DNA of 64,000 nt from Phaeobacter inhibens DSM 16374 (GCF_000473105.1 NZ_KI421498.1:1240001-1304000), one strand, 5' to 3'. Shown: positions 16,828 through 26,691, counted from the first letter of the stretch. Notes: a model not told the origin generated them from the letters alone. Made by a program: numbers and translations.

Positions 16828-17688
16828 TCATTGCGACAGCGCGCTGTTCTCGACCCAATCCACCAGCCAATTGGCCCAATCCCGTGGCACCCGATGACCA
16901 CCAGCAAACAGCACCAATTCGATATCTGCCTCCGGCCCGCAGTCCCAACGGCGCCGTAGCTGATCTCCATCGGTCCAACTGCGGTTTGGCGCATGTGTGC
17001 TACACCCGTTGGTATCGCGCCATAACTCCAGCCCGGCAAAGACATCGCCCTGCTGGAAGCGCCGGTTTCCGAGGTAGCGCCCCTCCAGCGGCACCACCTC
17101 ATCCGCCCATCCATGGGTATGCATCAGCCGTATGGGGCCAGCGCAGCTCTCCGGTTGAGGCCGCCAGAAACTGCCGGATACCGTCGCATAAGCCACAAAC
17201 TGATCAGGTGACGCGCACGCGAGGTAGCTAACCATAAAGGCACCGGCGGAAAATCCCGATAATACAACAGCATCCCGGTCGATATTAAACTGACCTTCAG
17301 CATCTGCCAAAATCGCTTCGAAGAAGGCAGATTCGTCACGGCCACCGAAATCTGGCAAAAACGCCCAGGAGCGCGGGCCGCCGGGATTGCGGGGCAGCGC
17401 TGTGGGCGCGATGACCGCATAGCCACGCCCGGTCAGCCCATCGACCATCGCCCGATTGCGCAATGCGGCCTCGCCCGAGCCACCATAGCCGTGCAGAAAC
17501 ATCACTGCCGGGATTGCCTCATCACGTTGCGTGTCAGGCAGGACGATATGGTAATCCCCCTCCTTGATCTGGCAGGCATCGGCCTCTGGCCCACATCCAG
17601 CCAACGCCACGGGCGCAAGTGAGATCCCAGATAGCGCCATGCCAAAACCGAGGCACCAGCGACTGGCGCGCGCAATTGCAAACCGCAT
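16828..17688 (-). CDS. Secreted PHB-depolymerase-like esterase (LpqC type)
   Basis: This 286-residue alpha/beta hydrolase has a Sec signal peptide (cleavage near residue 30, close to LAGCG; the cysteine could make it a lipoprotein). The oxyanion motif MFLHGYGGSG, the nucleophile elbow GFSAG and the late GGHRVP histidine complete a catalytic triad layout of the esterase/PHB depolymerase (LpqC, CE1-like) family. The substrate may be a short-chain polyester or feruloyl-type ester; sequence alone does not decide. The start codon overlaps the rhodanese stop by one base (TGATG), so the two are co-translated. Confidence 0.82.
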   Translation of the reverse strand: MRFAIARASRWCLGFGMALSGISLAPVALAGCGPEADACQIKEGDYHIVLPDTQRDEAIPAVMFLHGYGGSGEAALRNRAMVDGLTGRGYAVIAPTALPRNPGGPRSWAFLPDFGGRDESAFFEAILADAEGQFNIDRDAVVLSGFSAGAFMVSYLACASPDQFVAYATVSGSFWRPQPESCAGPIRLMHTHGWADEVVPLEGRYLGNRRFQQGDVFAGLELWRDTNGCSTHAPNRSWTDGDQLRRRWDCGPEADIELVLFAGGHRVPRDWANWLVDWVENSALSQ

Positions 17689-18251
17689 CAGCCCTGCCCC
17701 TTCCAGCGGGCGACGGGCAGATTGCTGCGCAGCCAGCCCGGACCAGCAGCAGAGCCGAGCATCCCCTCCGGCACGTCGATCACGTTGGAATAACCAGCCG
17801 CATCCAGCGCCAGCGTCACACGGGCCGAGCGCACGCCGCGCGCACAGATCAGCGCCAGCGCCGCACTGCGATTGCCCCCGGTAACCTGATCAAGCACCGC
17901 GAGAAAGTCCTCGCGCCGCATATCAATCTGATAACTGCCAACGGGCACCCCGCTCGCCCGCCATTCGCGGGGGGTGCGGATATCCACCAGGATCAGCTCT
18001 TCCGCCTTGGCCTTTGCAAAGGCCTCCTCCACAGTCAGACGCGGCAGATCATGGTCTGGGGGCTGGCGACGCCACCAAACATATCCACCACCACCCACAA
18101 CCGCGAGCCCGCCAAGGGCCGCCCCGGCGCGCAGGAACCGACGCCGCGAGATCGCCGGATCGCCCGCCCCCGATGCGATTTGTGGATTGCCGTCACCGCC
18201 TTCGGACTGAGGATTAGAATTATCTGACCGTTTTGATTGAGAATGCGACAT
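17688..18251 (-). CDS. Tat-exported rhodanese-domain protein
   Basis: This 187-residue protein has a 35-residue Ser/Asn-rich polar lead, then a twin-arginine signal (SRRRFLRAG) and hydrophobic segment, and a single rhodanese domain. It contains LILVDIRTPREWRASGVP and the catalytic loop CARGVRS with its cysteine, so sulfur transfer in the periplasm or at the membrane is likely. Its stop overlaps the start of the secreted esterase gene. It may connect to sulfur metabolism upstream, but the two loci are 12 kb apart. Confidence 0.85.
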   Translation of the reverse strand: MSHSQSKRSDNSNPQSEGGDGNPQIASGAGDPAISRRRFLRAGAALGGLAVVGGGGYVWWRRQPPDHDLPRLTVEEAFAKAKAEELILVDIRTPREWRASGVPVGSYQIDMRREDFLAVLDQVTGGNRSAALALICARGVRSARVTLALDAAGYSNVIDVPEGMLGSAAGPGWLRSNLPVARWKGQG

Positions 18252-18372
18252 CTGGCCTCTCCCCCCACTGCAGGCGTCGTCCTACATGATCCAAGACCTA
18301 GCAGGTTCCTGCATAGTGTTCAGCATGAGACATCCCGCATGGTGATCAAGTTCTTGTCAACCTGACACCAGA

Positions 18373-18391
18373 CCGCACCAAACCGGTGCGG
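18373..18391. promoter_or_regulatory. Hairpin in the rhodanese/mrpA divergent spacer
   Basis: CCGCACC and GGTGCGG form a perfect 7-bp stem with the loop AAACC. It lies 125 bases upstream of mrpA and 120 bases upstream of the rhodanese gene. No T run follows, so it is more likely a protein-binding dyad or 5'-leader element than a terminator. Function is inferred only from position. Confidence 0.35.
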
Positions 18392-18515
18392 TGCGCAAAA
18401 AACTAACCTGATCGCCGCTTTTGCAGGGTTTGCAGGCGCGGTCGGGGCTGGCACAGTTGCGAAAAATTGCTTAGGCACCAAACGATCTGGCCCTGTGCAT
18501 GGAGGAGAACCGCAC

Positions 18516-21377
18516 GTGTCCCTGTTCCTGATTGCAGCCCTGCCCTTTCTGGGCGCGGTATTCCCCGCGCTATTGATCCGTGCCGGGCGCAATGCCTCGG
18601 CGTCGGCGGCAGGCCTGACAACATTGCTCGCGTTTGTCGGACTGATGCTGCACGCCCCGGCGGTGATGCGCGGCGAGGTTATTCAGGCGCAATTCGACTG
18701 GCTGCCCGCCCTGGGGCTGAACGCCAACTTCTTCCTTGATGGGTTGGGGTTCCTCTTTGCGGGGTTGATCCTTGGCATTGGTTTGCTGATCATCCTTTAT
18801 GCGCGGTTCTACCTCTCGCGCGAGGATCCGATGGGCAATTTCTACACCTACCTGCTGCTGTTTCAGGGCGCGATGGTGGGGATTGTCACATCGGATAACA
18901 TCCTGTTGCTGCTGATTTTCTGGGAACTGACCTCGCTGAGCTCGTTCCTTCTCATCGGCTATTGGAAACACTTGCCCGAGGGGCGCCAGGGCGCGCGTAT
19001 GGCGCTGACTGTTACCGGCGCGGGTGGTCTGGCCATGATCGGCGGCATGCTGATCCTCGGCAATATCGTTGGCTCCTATGACCTGACCGTGATCCTCGGC
19101 GCAAAGGAGGTCATTCAAGCCTCGCCGCTCTATCTGCCGGCCCTGATCCTGATCCTGATAGGCGCTTTCACAAAATCGGCCCAGTTCCCGTTTCATTTCT
19201 GGCTACCGCACGCCATGGCCGCACCGACGCCGGTATCGGCCTATCTGCACTCCGCCACGATGGTAAAGGCAGGTCTGTTCCTGATGGCGCGGATGTGGCC
19301 TGTGTTGGCCGGTACGCCTGAATGGTTCTATATCGTCGCCACAACCGGGCTAATCACCATGGTACTGGGGGCGATCATTGCCCTATTCAAAGATGATCTG
19401 AAGGCGCTGCTGGCGTTTTCCACCGTCAGCCATCTGGGGCTGATCACCATGCTCCTCGGCTTTGGCACCAAGTTTGCGGCGGTGGCTGCGGTGTTCCACA
19501 TTATCAACCATGCGACGTTCAAGGCGGCGTTGTTTATGACTGCCGGTATTGTCGACCACGAGGCCCACACCCGCGATATCAAGCGTCTTGGCGGCCTGCG
19601 GCACCTGATGCCGATCACTTTTGCCATTGCGACGGTTGCAGCCCTGTCGATGGCCGGTATTCCGCCGTTCAACGGCTTCCTGTCCAAGGAAATGATGCTG
19701 GAAGAGACCGTTCACACCGCCTGGGCCGGTTCACATTATCTGGTGCCGGGTCTGGCGCTATTGGGCGCCTTGTTCTCCGCCGCCTATTCGTTCCGCTTCA
19801 TCGCCCATGTCTTCCTCGGTCCAAAACGTGACGACTATCCGGCGACCCCGCATGACCCGGGTGCCGGTATGTGGCTGGCGCCGGCGTTCCTTATTGGTCT
19901 TGTGGTCCTGATCGGCCTGTTCTCAGCCAAGATCGTCGGGCCGCTGGTGGCGACTGCTGCCTCTGCGGTGATTGGTGGCGAGAAACTGCCCTATTATTCG
20001 CTGAAACTCTGGCACGGGTTTACTCCGGCGCTTTATATGTCGATGGCGGCAGTTGCCGGGGGTGTGGTGCTGTTGATGCTGCACAAACCGCTGATGCGTA
20101 TGTGGGATGCCGCACCGCGCCCGGAGGCGAAGGTGATTTTTGAGGCGCTGATTGCTGCCCTGACCCGCCTTGCGCGCGGGATCACCGATGGGATGCACAA
20201 TGGCTCCATGCCGCGCTATGGCGGGATCATGATCACCTTCACGGCGGTACTGTCTTACTATGCGTATCAGTCGGGCACGCTGGCTGCGCCGACCCGGACT
20301 CTGCAGGATGTGGGGCTGATCCCGATCCTCGGTTGGGCCAGCCTGCTGATCGCCACTGGTTTCTTGGTCGCGATGCACCGAAATCGCCTGCTTGCGCTGG
20401 TGCTAATCGGCGTTGTCGGTCTCGTGGTCTCCATGGGTTTCAACTACATGTCAGCCCCGGATCTCGCCCTGACGCAGATTTCGGTCGAAGTGGTCACCAT
20501 CATTCTGATGCTGCTGGCGCTGAACTTCATGCCCAAGGAAACCCCGGTCGAAAGCTCCGGCGGCGCCCGTCTGCGCGATATCTCCATCGCCAGCATCGCA
20601 GGTCTTGGGGTTGGCGGGTTGATCTACGCACTCATGACCCGTGATTTCATCGGTGAGACGATTTCCGGCTTTCACCTTGAAAACTCCTACAAGGGCGGCG
20701 GCGGCACCAATGTGGTCAATGTGATCCTGGTGGATTTCCGGGGTTTTGACACCTTTGGCGAGATCATTGTTCTTGGCATTGCAGCACTGGTGATCTTTGC
20801 GCTGACCGAGGCGGTGCTGGGCACCCGCGTGCGGGCCTATCTGCTGAATCGGAAGCCGGATTTGCCGCAAGCTGGTGACTCCCATCCGATGATGATGGTG
20901 GTGGCCACGCGGGTGATGATGCCGCTGGCGCTGATGGTGGCGGCCTATATCTTCTTCCGGGGGCACAACCTACCCGGTGGTGGCTTTATCGCCGGGCTGA
21001 TCGCCGCGATTGCTGTGATCATGCAGTATATGGCGTCGGGTTTTGCCTGGGCAACGGAGCGACAGCGCTATCCCTATCACGGCATCATCGGATCCGGCGT
21101 GCTGATCGCCGCCGCGACCGGTATGGGATCCTGGTTCAGTGGCCAACCCTTCCTGACCAGCGCCTTTGGCTACATCCATTGGGCACCGCTGGAAGAGTTC
21201 GAATGGGCCACTGCGGCGCTGTTTGATCTGGGCGTGTTCCTGGCTGTTGTCGGCGCGGTTCTGCTGGCGCTGGAGAGCCTGTCCCGCTTTGCCTGGCAGC
21301 CCGGTACCGACAGCACCCATGCGATGGATATCAACCCGGCCCGCGATGATGTGGCCAAGACCGAGAACGAGGGCTGA
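18516..21377 (+). CDS. mrpA: MrpA(B), fused large subunit of the Na+/H+ antiporter
   Basis: Mrp antiporters exchange cytoplasmic Na+ (or K+) for H+ using a complex related to respiratory complex I. This 953-residue protein contains the proton-translocating module (FTKSAQFPFHFWLPHAM near residue 220, with the conserved Lys and Phe-His) and a C-terminal MnhB domain (about residues 785-935, GHNLPGGGFIAGLI), so subunits A and B are fused. I chose GTG 18516, nine bases after GGAGGA; a GTG 21 bases upstream lacks spacing for a ribosome site. mrpC follows after two bases. Confidence 0.93.
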   Translation: MSLFLIAALPFLGAVFPALLIRAGRNASASAAGLTTLLAFVGLMLHAPAVMRGEVIQAQFDWLPALGLNANFFLDGLGFLFAGLILGIGLLIILYARFYLSREDPMGNFYTYLLLFQGAMVGIVTSDNILLLLIFWELTSLSSFLLIGYWKHLPEGRQGARMALTVTGAGGLAMIGGMLILGNIVGSYDLTVILGAKEVIQASPLYLPALILILIGAFTKSAQFPFHFWLPHAMAAPTPVSAYLHSATMVKAGLFLMARMWPVLAGTPEWFYIVATTGLITMVLGAIIALFKDDLKALLAFSTVSHLGLITMLLGFGTKFAAVAAVFHIINHATFKAALFMTAGIVDHEAHTRDIKRLGGLRHLMPITFAIATVAALSMAGIPPFNGFLSKEMMLEETVHTAWAGSHYLVPGLALLGALFSAAYSFRFIAHVFLGPKRDDYPATPHDPGAGMWLAPAFLIGLVVLIGLFSAKIVGPLVATAASAVIGGEKLPYYSLKLWHGFTPALYMSMAAVAGGVVLLMLHKPLMRMWDAAPRPEAKVIFEALIAALTRLARGITDGMHNGSMPRYGGIMITFTAVLSYYAYQSGTLAAPTRTLQDVGLIPILGWASLLIATGFLVAMHRNRLLALVLIGVVGLVVSMGFNYMSAPDLALTQISVEVVTIILMLLALNFMPKETPVESSGGARLRDISIASIAGLGVGGLIYALMTRDFIGETISGFHLENSYKGGGGTNVVNVILVDFRGFDTFGEIIVLGIAALVIFALTEAVLGTRVRAYLLNRKPDLPQAGDSHPMMMVVATRVMMPLALMVAAYIFFRGHNLPGGGFIAGLIAAIAVIMQYMASGFAWATERQRYPYHGIIGSGVLIAAATGMGSWFSGQPFLTSAFGYIHWAPLEEFEWATAALFDLGVFLAVVGAVLLALESLSRFAWQPGTDSTHAMDINPARDDVAKTENEG

Positions 21378-21379
21378 CT

Positions 21380-21733
21380 ATGGAAATTCTAGTCGCTTCG
21401 GCCGTGGGCGTTCTGACCGCGGCCGGCATCTACCTGATCCTGCGCCGCCGCAGCTTTCCCGTCATTCTTGGGCTGTCACTGGTGTCCTATGCGGTGAACG
21501 TTTTTTTGTTTGCCACGGGCCGCCTGATGACCAACGCGCCTGCGATCCTCAATAAATACGAAGAGGTGCCCTATACCGATCCGCTGCCGCAGGCGCTGGT
21601 GCTCACCGCGATCGTGATCTCCTTTGGCATGACTGCTGTTGTGGTGATGATTGCGCTGGGGGCCTATCTGTCGTCGCAGGACGACCGGATCAACCTCAGC
21701 GATGACGATGCCAAAGCGGGAGATGACGCATGA
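21380..21733 (+). CDS. mrpC: MrpC, Na+/H+ antiporter subunit C
   Basis: MrpC is homologous to NuoK. The 117-residue protein has three membrane helices, the conserved GLSLVSYAVNVFLF helix and the DPLPQALVLTAIVISFG motif that identifies subunit C. It starts two bases after the mrpA stop and overlaps mrpD by four (ATGA). Confidence 0.93.
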   Translation: MEILVASAVGVLTAAGIYLILRRRSFPVILGLSLVSYAVNVFLFATGRLMTNAPAILNKYEEVPYTDPLPQALVLTAIVISFGMTAVVVMIALGAYLSSQDDRINLSDDDAKAGDDA

Positions 21734-23292
21734 ACCACCTCGTGATTGCGCCGATTGTCCTGCCGGCAATTGTTGCGCCCTTTATTATCATGGTGCTGCG
21801 CTTCCATCTGGACCTGCAGAGGATCTTCTCCGTTGCCAGCAGCGTGCTGGTGCTGTGCCTGACGCTGGCGCTGGCCGCGCAGGCGGCTGATGGCACCGTG
21901 CAAGTCTATGAGCTGGGCGACTGGCCTGCCCCCTTTGGTATCGTATTGGTGCTGGATCGGTTGTCGGCGATGATGATCGTCCTTACCTCCGTACTGGCGC
22001 TGGCGGTTGTGCTCTATGCGATTGGCACCGGCTGGGACTCCCGTGGCGCCAATTTCCACGCGCTGTTCCAGTTCCAGATCATGGGCATTCTCGGCGCCTT
22101 CATGACTGGCGATGCCTTCAACCTGTTTGTGTTCTTCGAAGTTCTGCTCATTGCCTCCTATGGGTTGATGATCCACGCAGGCGGCGCCAAGCGGTTTCAG
22201 GCCGGGGTGCAATATGTGGTCTATAACCTCCTGGGCTCGACCCTGTTCCTGTTTGCGCTCGGCACGATCTACGCCGTCACCGGCACGCTGAACATGGCCG
22301 ATCTGGCGGTGCGCGTGGCAGAGATGTCGGGCGAGGAAACCGCCCTGCTGCGCGTCGGTGCGGTCATGCTGCTGCTGGTGTTTGCGATCAAAGCTGCGGT
22401 GCTGCCGCTGCATTTCTGGTTGCCGGCCTCCTACAGCCATGCCCCGCTGCCTGTTGCCGCCCTGTTTGCCATCATGACGAAGGTGGGCGCCTATTCCATC
22501 CTGCGTGTCTACACCCTGATCTTCGGTCCCGACGTTGCGATCAGCGAAGGGCTGGTCGGTGATTGGTTGCTGCCTGCGGCGCTGTTAACGCTTGCAGTAG
22601 GGGCTGTCGGGGTCCTCGGCTCCCGCGAGATCGGACGGCTGGTTGCCTTTGGCGCGATCACATCGATGGGGACTCTGCTGATTTCCATTGCCCTGTTCAC
22701 GCCAGCCGCCACTGGCGCGGCGCTCTACTACATCGTCCATTCGACGCTGGCGACAGCACTGATGTTCCTGATTGCCGATCAGGTGATGGAACGTCAGGGC
22801 GGTGCAGTTGCGGCAATGCGGCTGATGCCGCAGAGTGGCCTTCTGTCGATAATGTTCTTTGTCGCAGCAATTGCGCTGGCAGGGATGCCGCCGCTCTCCG
22901 GCTTCATCGGCAAACTGCTGGTGATGGACGCCGCACGCGATCATGATCTGGTCTGGTGGATCTGGGCAGTGATCCTGGTCGGCTCACTGGTGACGATCAT
23001 CGGCCTCGCCCGTGCTGGCACGCTGATTTTCTGGAAAAGCCATGGTTTGCCGGACAATGACAGCGACGCAGATACAGAGGCTGACAGTGACGACCTGCTT
23101 GACGGCTCGGCAACCGCCGCCCCTGCGGCAACACCGGTTCTGCCGCTCGTGGTATGCTTTGGCCTGATGACGGCGCTCGTACTGCTCACCATCTTTGCCG
23201 GGCCAATGACGCGTTATGCTGATGCGACGGCGGCCCAGCTGTTCACGCCAACCGCCTATATCGAAACCGTCCTCGGGGGGGGCTCAAAATGA
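21730..23292 (+). CDS. mrpD: MrpD, Na+/H+ antiporter subunit D
   Basis: MrpD is a 520-residue NuoM/N-type proton channel subunit with about 14 helices. Visible family sites are FFEVLLIASYGLM (helix with the key Glu) and IKAAVLPLHFWLPASYSHAP (Lys-containing broken helix). An acidic, low-complexity stretch (DNDSDADTEADSDD) after residue 435 is a lineage-specific insert. It overlaps both neighbours by four bases. Confidence 0.94.
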   Translation: MNHLVIAPIVLPAIVAPFIIMVLRFHLDLQRIFSVASSVLVLCLTLALAAQAADGTVQVYELGDWPAPFGIVLVLDRLSAMMIVLTSVLALAVVLYAIGTGWDSRGANFHALFQFQIMGILGAFMTGDAFNLFVFFEVLLIASYGLMIHAGGAKRFQAGVQYVVYNLLGSTLFLFALGTIYAVTGTLNMADLAVRVAEMSGEETALLRVGAVMLLLVFAIKAAVLPLHFWLPASYSHAPLPVAALFAIMTKVGAYSILRVYTLIFGPDVAISEGLVGDWLLPAALLTLAVGAVGVLGSREIGRLVAFGAITSMGTLLISIALFTPAATGAALYYIVHSTLATALMFLIADQVMERQGGAVAAMRLMPQSGLLSIMFFVAAIALAGMPPLSGFIGKLLVMDAARDHDLVWWIWAVILVGSLVTIIGLARAGTLIFWKSHGLPDNDSDADTEADSDDLLDGSATAAPAATPVLPLVVCFGLMTALVLLTIFAGPMTRYADATAAQLFTPTAYIETVLGGGSK

Positions 23293-23786
23293 AGCTGATG
23301 CGCCGCATACTGCCGCACCCGATCCTGACGCTGGTGCTGACTGTTACCTGGCTGCTGCTGGTCAACGGCTGGTCACTGAACTCCTTGGTCTTTGGCTTCA
23401 TGCTGGGGGTTTTGATCCCCTTTCTGACCCAGCCCTACTGGCCACAACAGCTGAAGATGAAAGGCCCGATGAAGATCATCGGCTATGTGCTGATCGTGCT
23501 TTACGATATTGTGGTTGCCAATCTGGTGGTCGCCAAGATCGTGCTGTTCAAACCCAATTCCCGCCGTCAACCCAATTGGGTGACTGTACCGCTGGAACTG
23601 CGCACACCTGAGGCAATCACGGTATTGGCCGCAACAATCACCATGACGCCGGGCACCGTGTCGGCGGACCTCTCTGCAGAGGGCCATGCGCTGCTGGTGC
23701 ATTGCCTTGATGCGCCCGATCCGGAGGCCGTGCGGGACGACATCAAGGACCGCTACGAACGGCGCCTGAAGGAGATTTTCGAATGA
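23289..23786 (+). CDS. mrpE: MrpE, Na+/H+ antiporter subunit E
   Basis: This 165-residue protein has two or three N-terminal membrane helices and the MrpE signature PEAITVLAATITMTPGTVSADLS in its cytoplasmic part. MrpE has no complex I counterpart and is needed for assembly of the antiporter. It overlaps mrpD and mrpF by four bases each. Confidence 0.92.
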   Translation: MKLMRRILPHPILTLVLTVTWLLLVNGWSLNSLVFGFMLGVLIPFLTQPYWPQQLKMKGPMKIIGYVLIVLYDIVVANLVVAKIVLFKPNSRRQPNWVTVPLELRTPEAITVLAATITMTPGTVSADLSAEGHALLVHCLDAPDPEAVRDDIKDRYERRLKEIFE

Positions 23787-24052
23787 TCGAAACTGCTGCA
23801 ATTTTTGCGTTCGTCTGCTTTGCGCTATCACTGCTGATGAACCTCTGGAAGGTGGTCTCGGCCGAGGATGTTGCCGACCGGATCCTTGCTCTGGACACCA
23901 TGTTCATCAACGCCATCGCGCTGATGGTGCTCTATGGGCTGGCGCTTGGGACCGAGATTTTCTTCGAGGCGGCGATGATCATCGCCATGTTGGGATTTGT
24001 CTCCACTGTAGCCTACGCGCGGTTCATGCTGCGCGGCAATATTATTGAGTGA
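23783..24052 (+). CDS. mrpF: MrpF, Na+/H+ antiporter subunit F
   Basis: This is an 89-residue protein of three membrane helices with DRILALDTMFINAIAL, the conserved acidic helix-2 region of MrpF that is thought to be part of the sodium path. It overlaps mrpE by four bases and is followed by mrpG nine bases later, preceded by GAGGAGAG. Confidence 0.92.
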   Translation: MIETAAIFAFVCFALSLLMNLWKVVSAEDVADRILALDTMFINAIALMVLYGLALGTEIFFEAAMIIAMLGFVSTVAYARFMLRGNIIE

Positions 24053-24061
24053 GGAGAGACC

Positions 24062-24442
24062 ATGGAATTGTTCTTTGACATCGTCATTGCCGGGTTTCTC
24101 GTGATCGGCGGTGTTTTCGGTATCGTCGGCTCTTTTGGCCTGCTGAAGCTCAATGATCGCATGTCGCGGCTGCATGCGCCAACGAAGGCGACGACGCTGG
24201 GCGTCGGCGGTGTGCTGTTGGCCTCAATGACCCATGCAGCGGTCCATGAGCACCACCTGTCGGTGCATGAATTGATGATCACGCTGTTTTTGTTCCTGAC
24301 CGCCCCGATCACGGCAAATTTCATTGCCAAGGTGCATATCCACCGGCATGACACCCCAGACAGCCTGCCCGACGCCGGCGAGGACAAGATCTGGGCAACC
24401 CATAAGAAACCCGAGAACGAGGTGATCGGGCCTGAGGTCTGA
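24062..24442 (+). CDS. mrpG: MrpG, Na+/H+ antiporter subunit G
   Basis: This 126-residue subunit has three helices with the family stretch GSFGLLKLNDRMSRLHAPTKATTLG, which identifies MrpG/MnhG/PhaG. It is the last of the six genes encoding the seven Mrp subunits. A GC-rich hairpin follows the stop. Confidence 0.92.
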   Translation: MELFFDIVIAGFLVIGGVFGIVGSFGLLKLNDRMSRLHAPTKATTLGVGGVLLASMTHAAVHEHHLSVHELMITLFLFLTAPITANFIAKVHIHRHDTPDSLPDAGEDKIWATHKKPENEVIGPEV

Positions 24443-24450
24443 CCAAACAT

Positions 24451-24472
24451 CCCCCGCCCCTGGCGGCGGGGG
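24451..24472 (+). terminator. Terminator-like hairpin after the mrp operon
   Basis: CCCCCGCC and GGCGGGGG form an 8-bp stem with the loop CCTGGC, followed by TATTTC. The T run is short. The shape and the GTATTT tail resemble the intergenic hairpin at 39.5 kb. Confidence 0.6.
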
Positions 24473-24531
24473 TATTTCATCCGGGATGCAGCTAGTCCGG
24501 GTGACCCTGTGCAGCCCGGTGGACGACAATT

Positions 24532-26691
24532 ATGTATGCAGCCCCCCTCCCCCTGACCAAAGACGTGGTGTTAATCGGCGGCGGGCACACACACGCGCTG
24601 GTGCTGCGCAAATGGGGGATGCGCCCGCTGGCCGGGGCGCGCTTGACCGTTATCAACCCCGGACCCACCGCGCCCTACTCCGGGATGCTGCCGGGCTTCG
24701 TCGCGGGACACTACGATCGCGACGCGTTGGACATTGATCTGGTGAAACTGGCGCGGTTCGCCGGGGCGCGGCTTATTCTCGGGGCTGCCGAACATATCGA
24801 TACAGACGCCCGGCAGGTGCATGTCGCAGGCCGCCCGCCTATTGCCTATGATATAGCCGCGATCAATCTGGGTATCACCTCCGCGATGCCGGACATGGCC
24901 GGGTTTGAGAACCACGCCATCCCAGCCAAACCACTGGGCCGCTTCGCCGCCTCTTGGGCGCAGTTCTGCGATGGTGAGGGCCCAGCCCATGTTGCGGTGA
25001 TCGGCGGTGGCGTGGCCGGAGTCGAATTGATCCTCGCAATGGCCTACGCCCTGCGCGCCCGCAGGCGACTGGCGCGGGCCACGCTGATTGACCGTGGCAC
25101 CATCCTCAAGGACGCAGGCAACAAAGCCCAGGCCCAGCTGCGCAAGGCCCTGCATGATTTGGGTGTGACTGTGGTTGAGCAAGCCACAATCACCCAAGTA
25201 GAAGCCGCCCATGTGGTGCTTGATGATGGGCGGGCCATCCGCTCCGATTTCACCACCGGCGCGGCGGGCGCGCGCCCGTATCCCTGGCTTGCCGATAGCG
25301 GCCTGGACCTGCATCATGGTTTTATCCGCGTCGACAGCACCCTACAGGCCAGTCAGATCGGCGTTTTCGCCAGCGGCGACTGTGCCCATTTCAGCAATGA
25401 TCCACGCCCCAAGGCCGGTGTCTACGCAGTCCGTCAGGCACCCGTGCTCTATCAGAATCTGCGCGCCAGCCTGACCAAGGATCCGCTGCGCCGGTATCAC
25501 CCGCAAAAGGACTATCTGAAACTGATTTCCATGGGGGACAAGACCGCCGTTGGTGAACGGTTCGGCCAGACCCTGTCCGGGCGCTGGATATGGCGTTGGA
25601 AAGATCACATTGATCGGACCTTCATGACACAATTCCGCGACCTTCCGCAGATGGAAACCCCGGCTTTGCCCCCGGAACACACGCATGATCTGCCCGAGGC
25701 GCTTGGTGAAAAACCGATGTGTGGCGGCTGCGGCGCAAAGGTTGGTGCCCGCGCGCTGAAGACCACGCTAAGCGCTCAGCCAGAGGTGCGGCGCGCGGAT
25801 ATCGCGCCCCTGCCCGGTGATGATGCAGCACTTTTGATGACCGGCGGGCAACGACAGGTCCTCAGCACCGATCACCTGCGCGCCTTTACCGCTGATCCGG
25901 TTGTGATGGCCCGGATCGCTGCGGTGCATGCGCTGGGTGATATCTGGGCAATGGGCGCCGCGCCGCAAGCTGCCACTGCCAATCTGATCCTACCGAAACT
26001 GTCACCGGCGCTTCAGGTCCGGACACTCCGCGAAATCATGACCGCCGCCGGTGAGATCATCCGCGACGTCGGTGCCGATATCGTTGGCGGTCACACCTCT
26101 GTCGGGGATGAGCTGACCATCGGCTTCAGTGTCACCGGGCTCTGTGACGGGCAGCCCATCACCCTAGCCGGAGCCCAGCCCGGAGATGCGCTGATCCTGA
26201 CCAAACCGCTGGGCACTGGTGTGATCATGGCCGCCGAAATGACGGGAGCTGCTGGTGGGGCATTCGTCGCAGCCGCCTTGACCTCCATGAGCCAGCCGCA
26301 AGGTCAGGCCGCTGAGCTGCTGCGTGGCGCACATGCGATGACCGATGTGACCGGCTTCGGGCTGCTGGGGCATCTACTCGGGATATGTGAGGCATCGAAG
26401 CTTGGCGCTGAGCTTCGTCTTGATGCGATCCCCTATCTGCCTGGCGCCGCTGCCCTATCAGCACAGCGGGTACGGTCTTCTTTGTTTGCAGAAAACGCCG
26501 CCCAGCTGCCGGAGATTTCCACCGGCGGCGTACAAGATCTGTTGTTTGATCCGCAAACTGCGGGCGGCCTGCTGGCTGCGCTGCCCATGAGTCAGGCGGA
26601 AGCCCTGTTGCCGCAGCTGCGTGCCCATGCCCCGAATGCTGCCATCATCGGCCAAATGTCAGGCACGGCAGACGCGATCACACTCGTCTGA
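24532..26691 (+). CDS. selD: Fusion of an FAD/NAD oxidoreductase with selenophosphate synthetase SelD
   Basis: The 719-residue protein joins an N-terminal NADH-dehydrogenase-like flavoprotein (VVLIGGGHTHALVLRKWG at residue 12; a second dinucleotide site, HVAVIGGGVAGVEL, near 157) to a C-terminal SelD domain starting at about residue 395. SelD makes selenophosphate from selenide and ATP. Its entry motif is CGGCGAK: Cys400 and Lys403 align with catalytic Cys17 and Lys20 of E. coli SelD, while E. coli Cys19 is Ala402. The GDDAAL Mg site and the DVTGFGLLGH motif are present. The oxidoreductase half may supply or protect selenide. The tRNA selenouridine synthase gene converges on it 37 bases away. 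Confidence 0.93.
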   Translation: MYAAPLPLTKDVVLIGGGHTHALVLRKWGMRPLAGARLTVINPGPTAPYSGMLPGFVAGHYDRDALDIDLVKLARFAGARLILGAAEHIDTDARQVHVAGRPPIAYDIAAINLGITSAMPDMAGFENHAIPAKPLGRFAASWAQFCDGEGPAHVAVIGGGVAGVELILAMAYALRARRRLARATLIDRGTILKDAGNKAQAQLRKALHDLGVTVVEQATITQVEAAHVVLDDGRAIRSDFTTGAAGARPYPWLADSGLDLHHGFIRVDSTLQASQIGVFASGDCAHFSNDPRPKAGVYAVRQAPVLYQNLRASLTKDPLRRYHPQKDYLKLISMGDKTAVGERFGQTLSGRWIWRWKDHIDRTFMTQFRDLPQMETPALPPEHTHDLPEALGEKPMCGGCGAKVGARALKTTLSAQPEVRRADIAPLPGDDAALLMTGGQRQVLSTDHLRAFTADPVVMARIAAVHALGDIWAMGAAPQAATANLILPKLSPALQVRTLREIMTAAGEIIRDVGADIVGGHTSVGDELTIGFSVTGLCDGQPITLAGAQPGDALILTKPLGTGVIMAAEMTGAAGGAFVAAALTSMSQPQGQAAELLRGAHAMTDVTGFGLLGHLLGICEASKLGAELRLDAIPYLPGAAALSAQRVRSSLFAENAAQLPEISTGGVQDLLFDPQTAGGLLAALPMSQAEALLPQLRAHAPNAAIIGQMSGTADAITLV

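Noticed and set aside
24532-26691. Possible selenocysteine (in-frame TGA) within selD
   Set aside because: The catalytic position is a TGC cysteine codon and the frame is unbroken, so no selenocysteine is needed.
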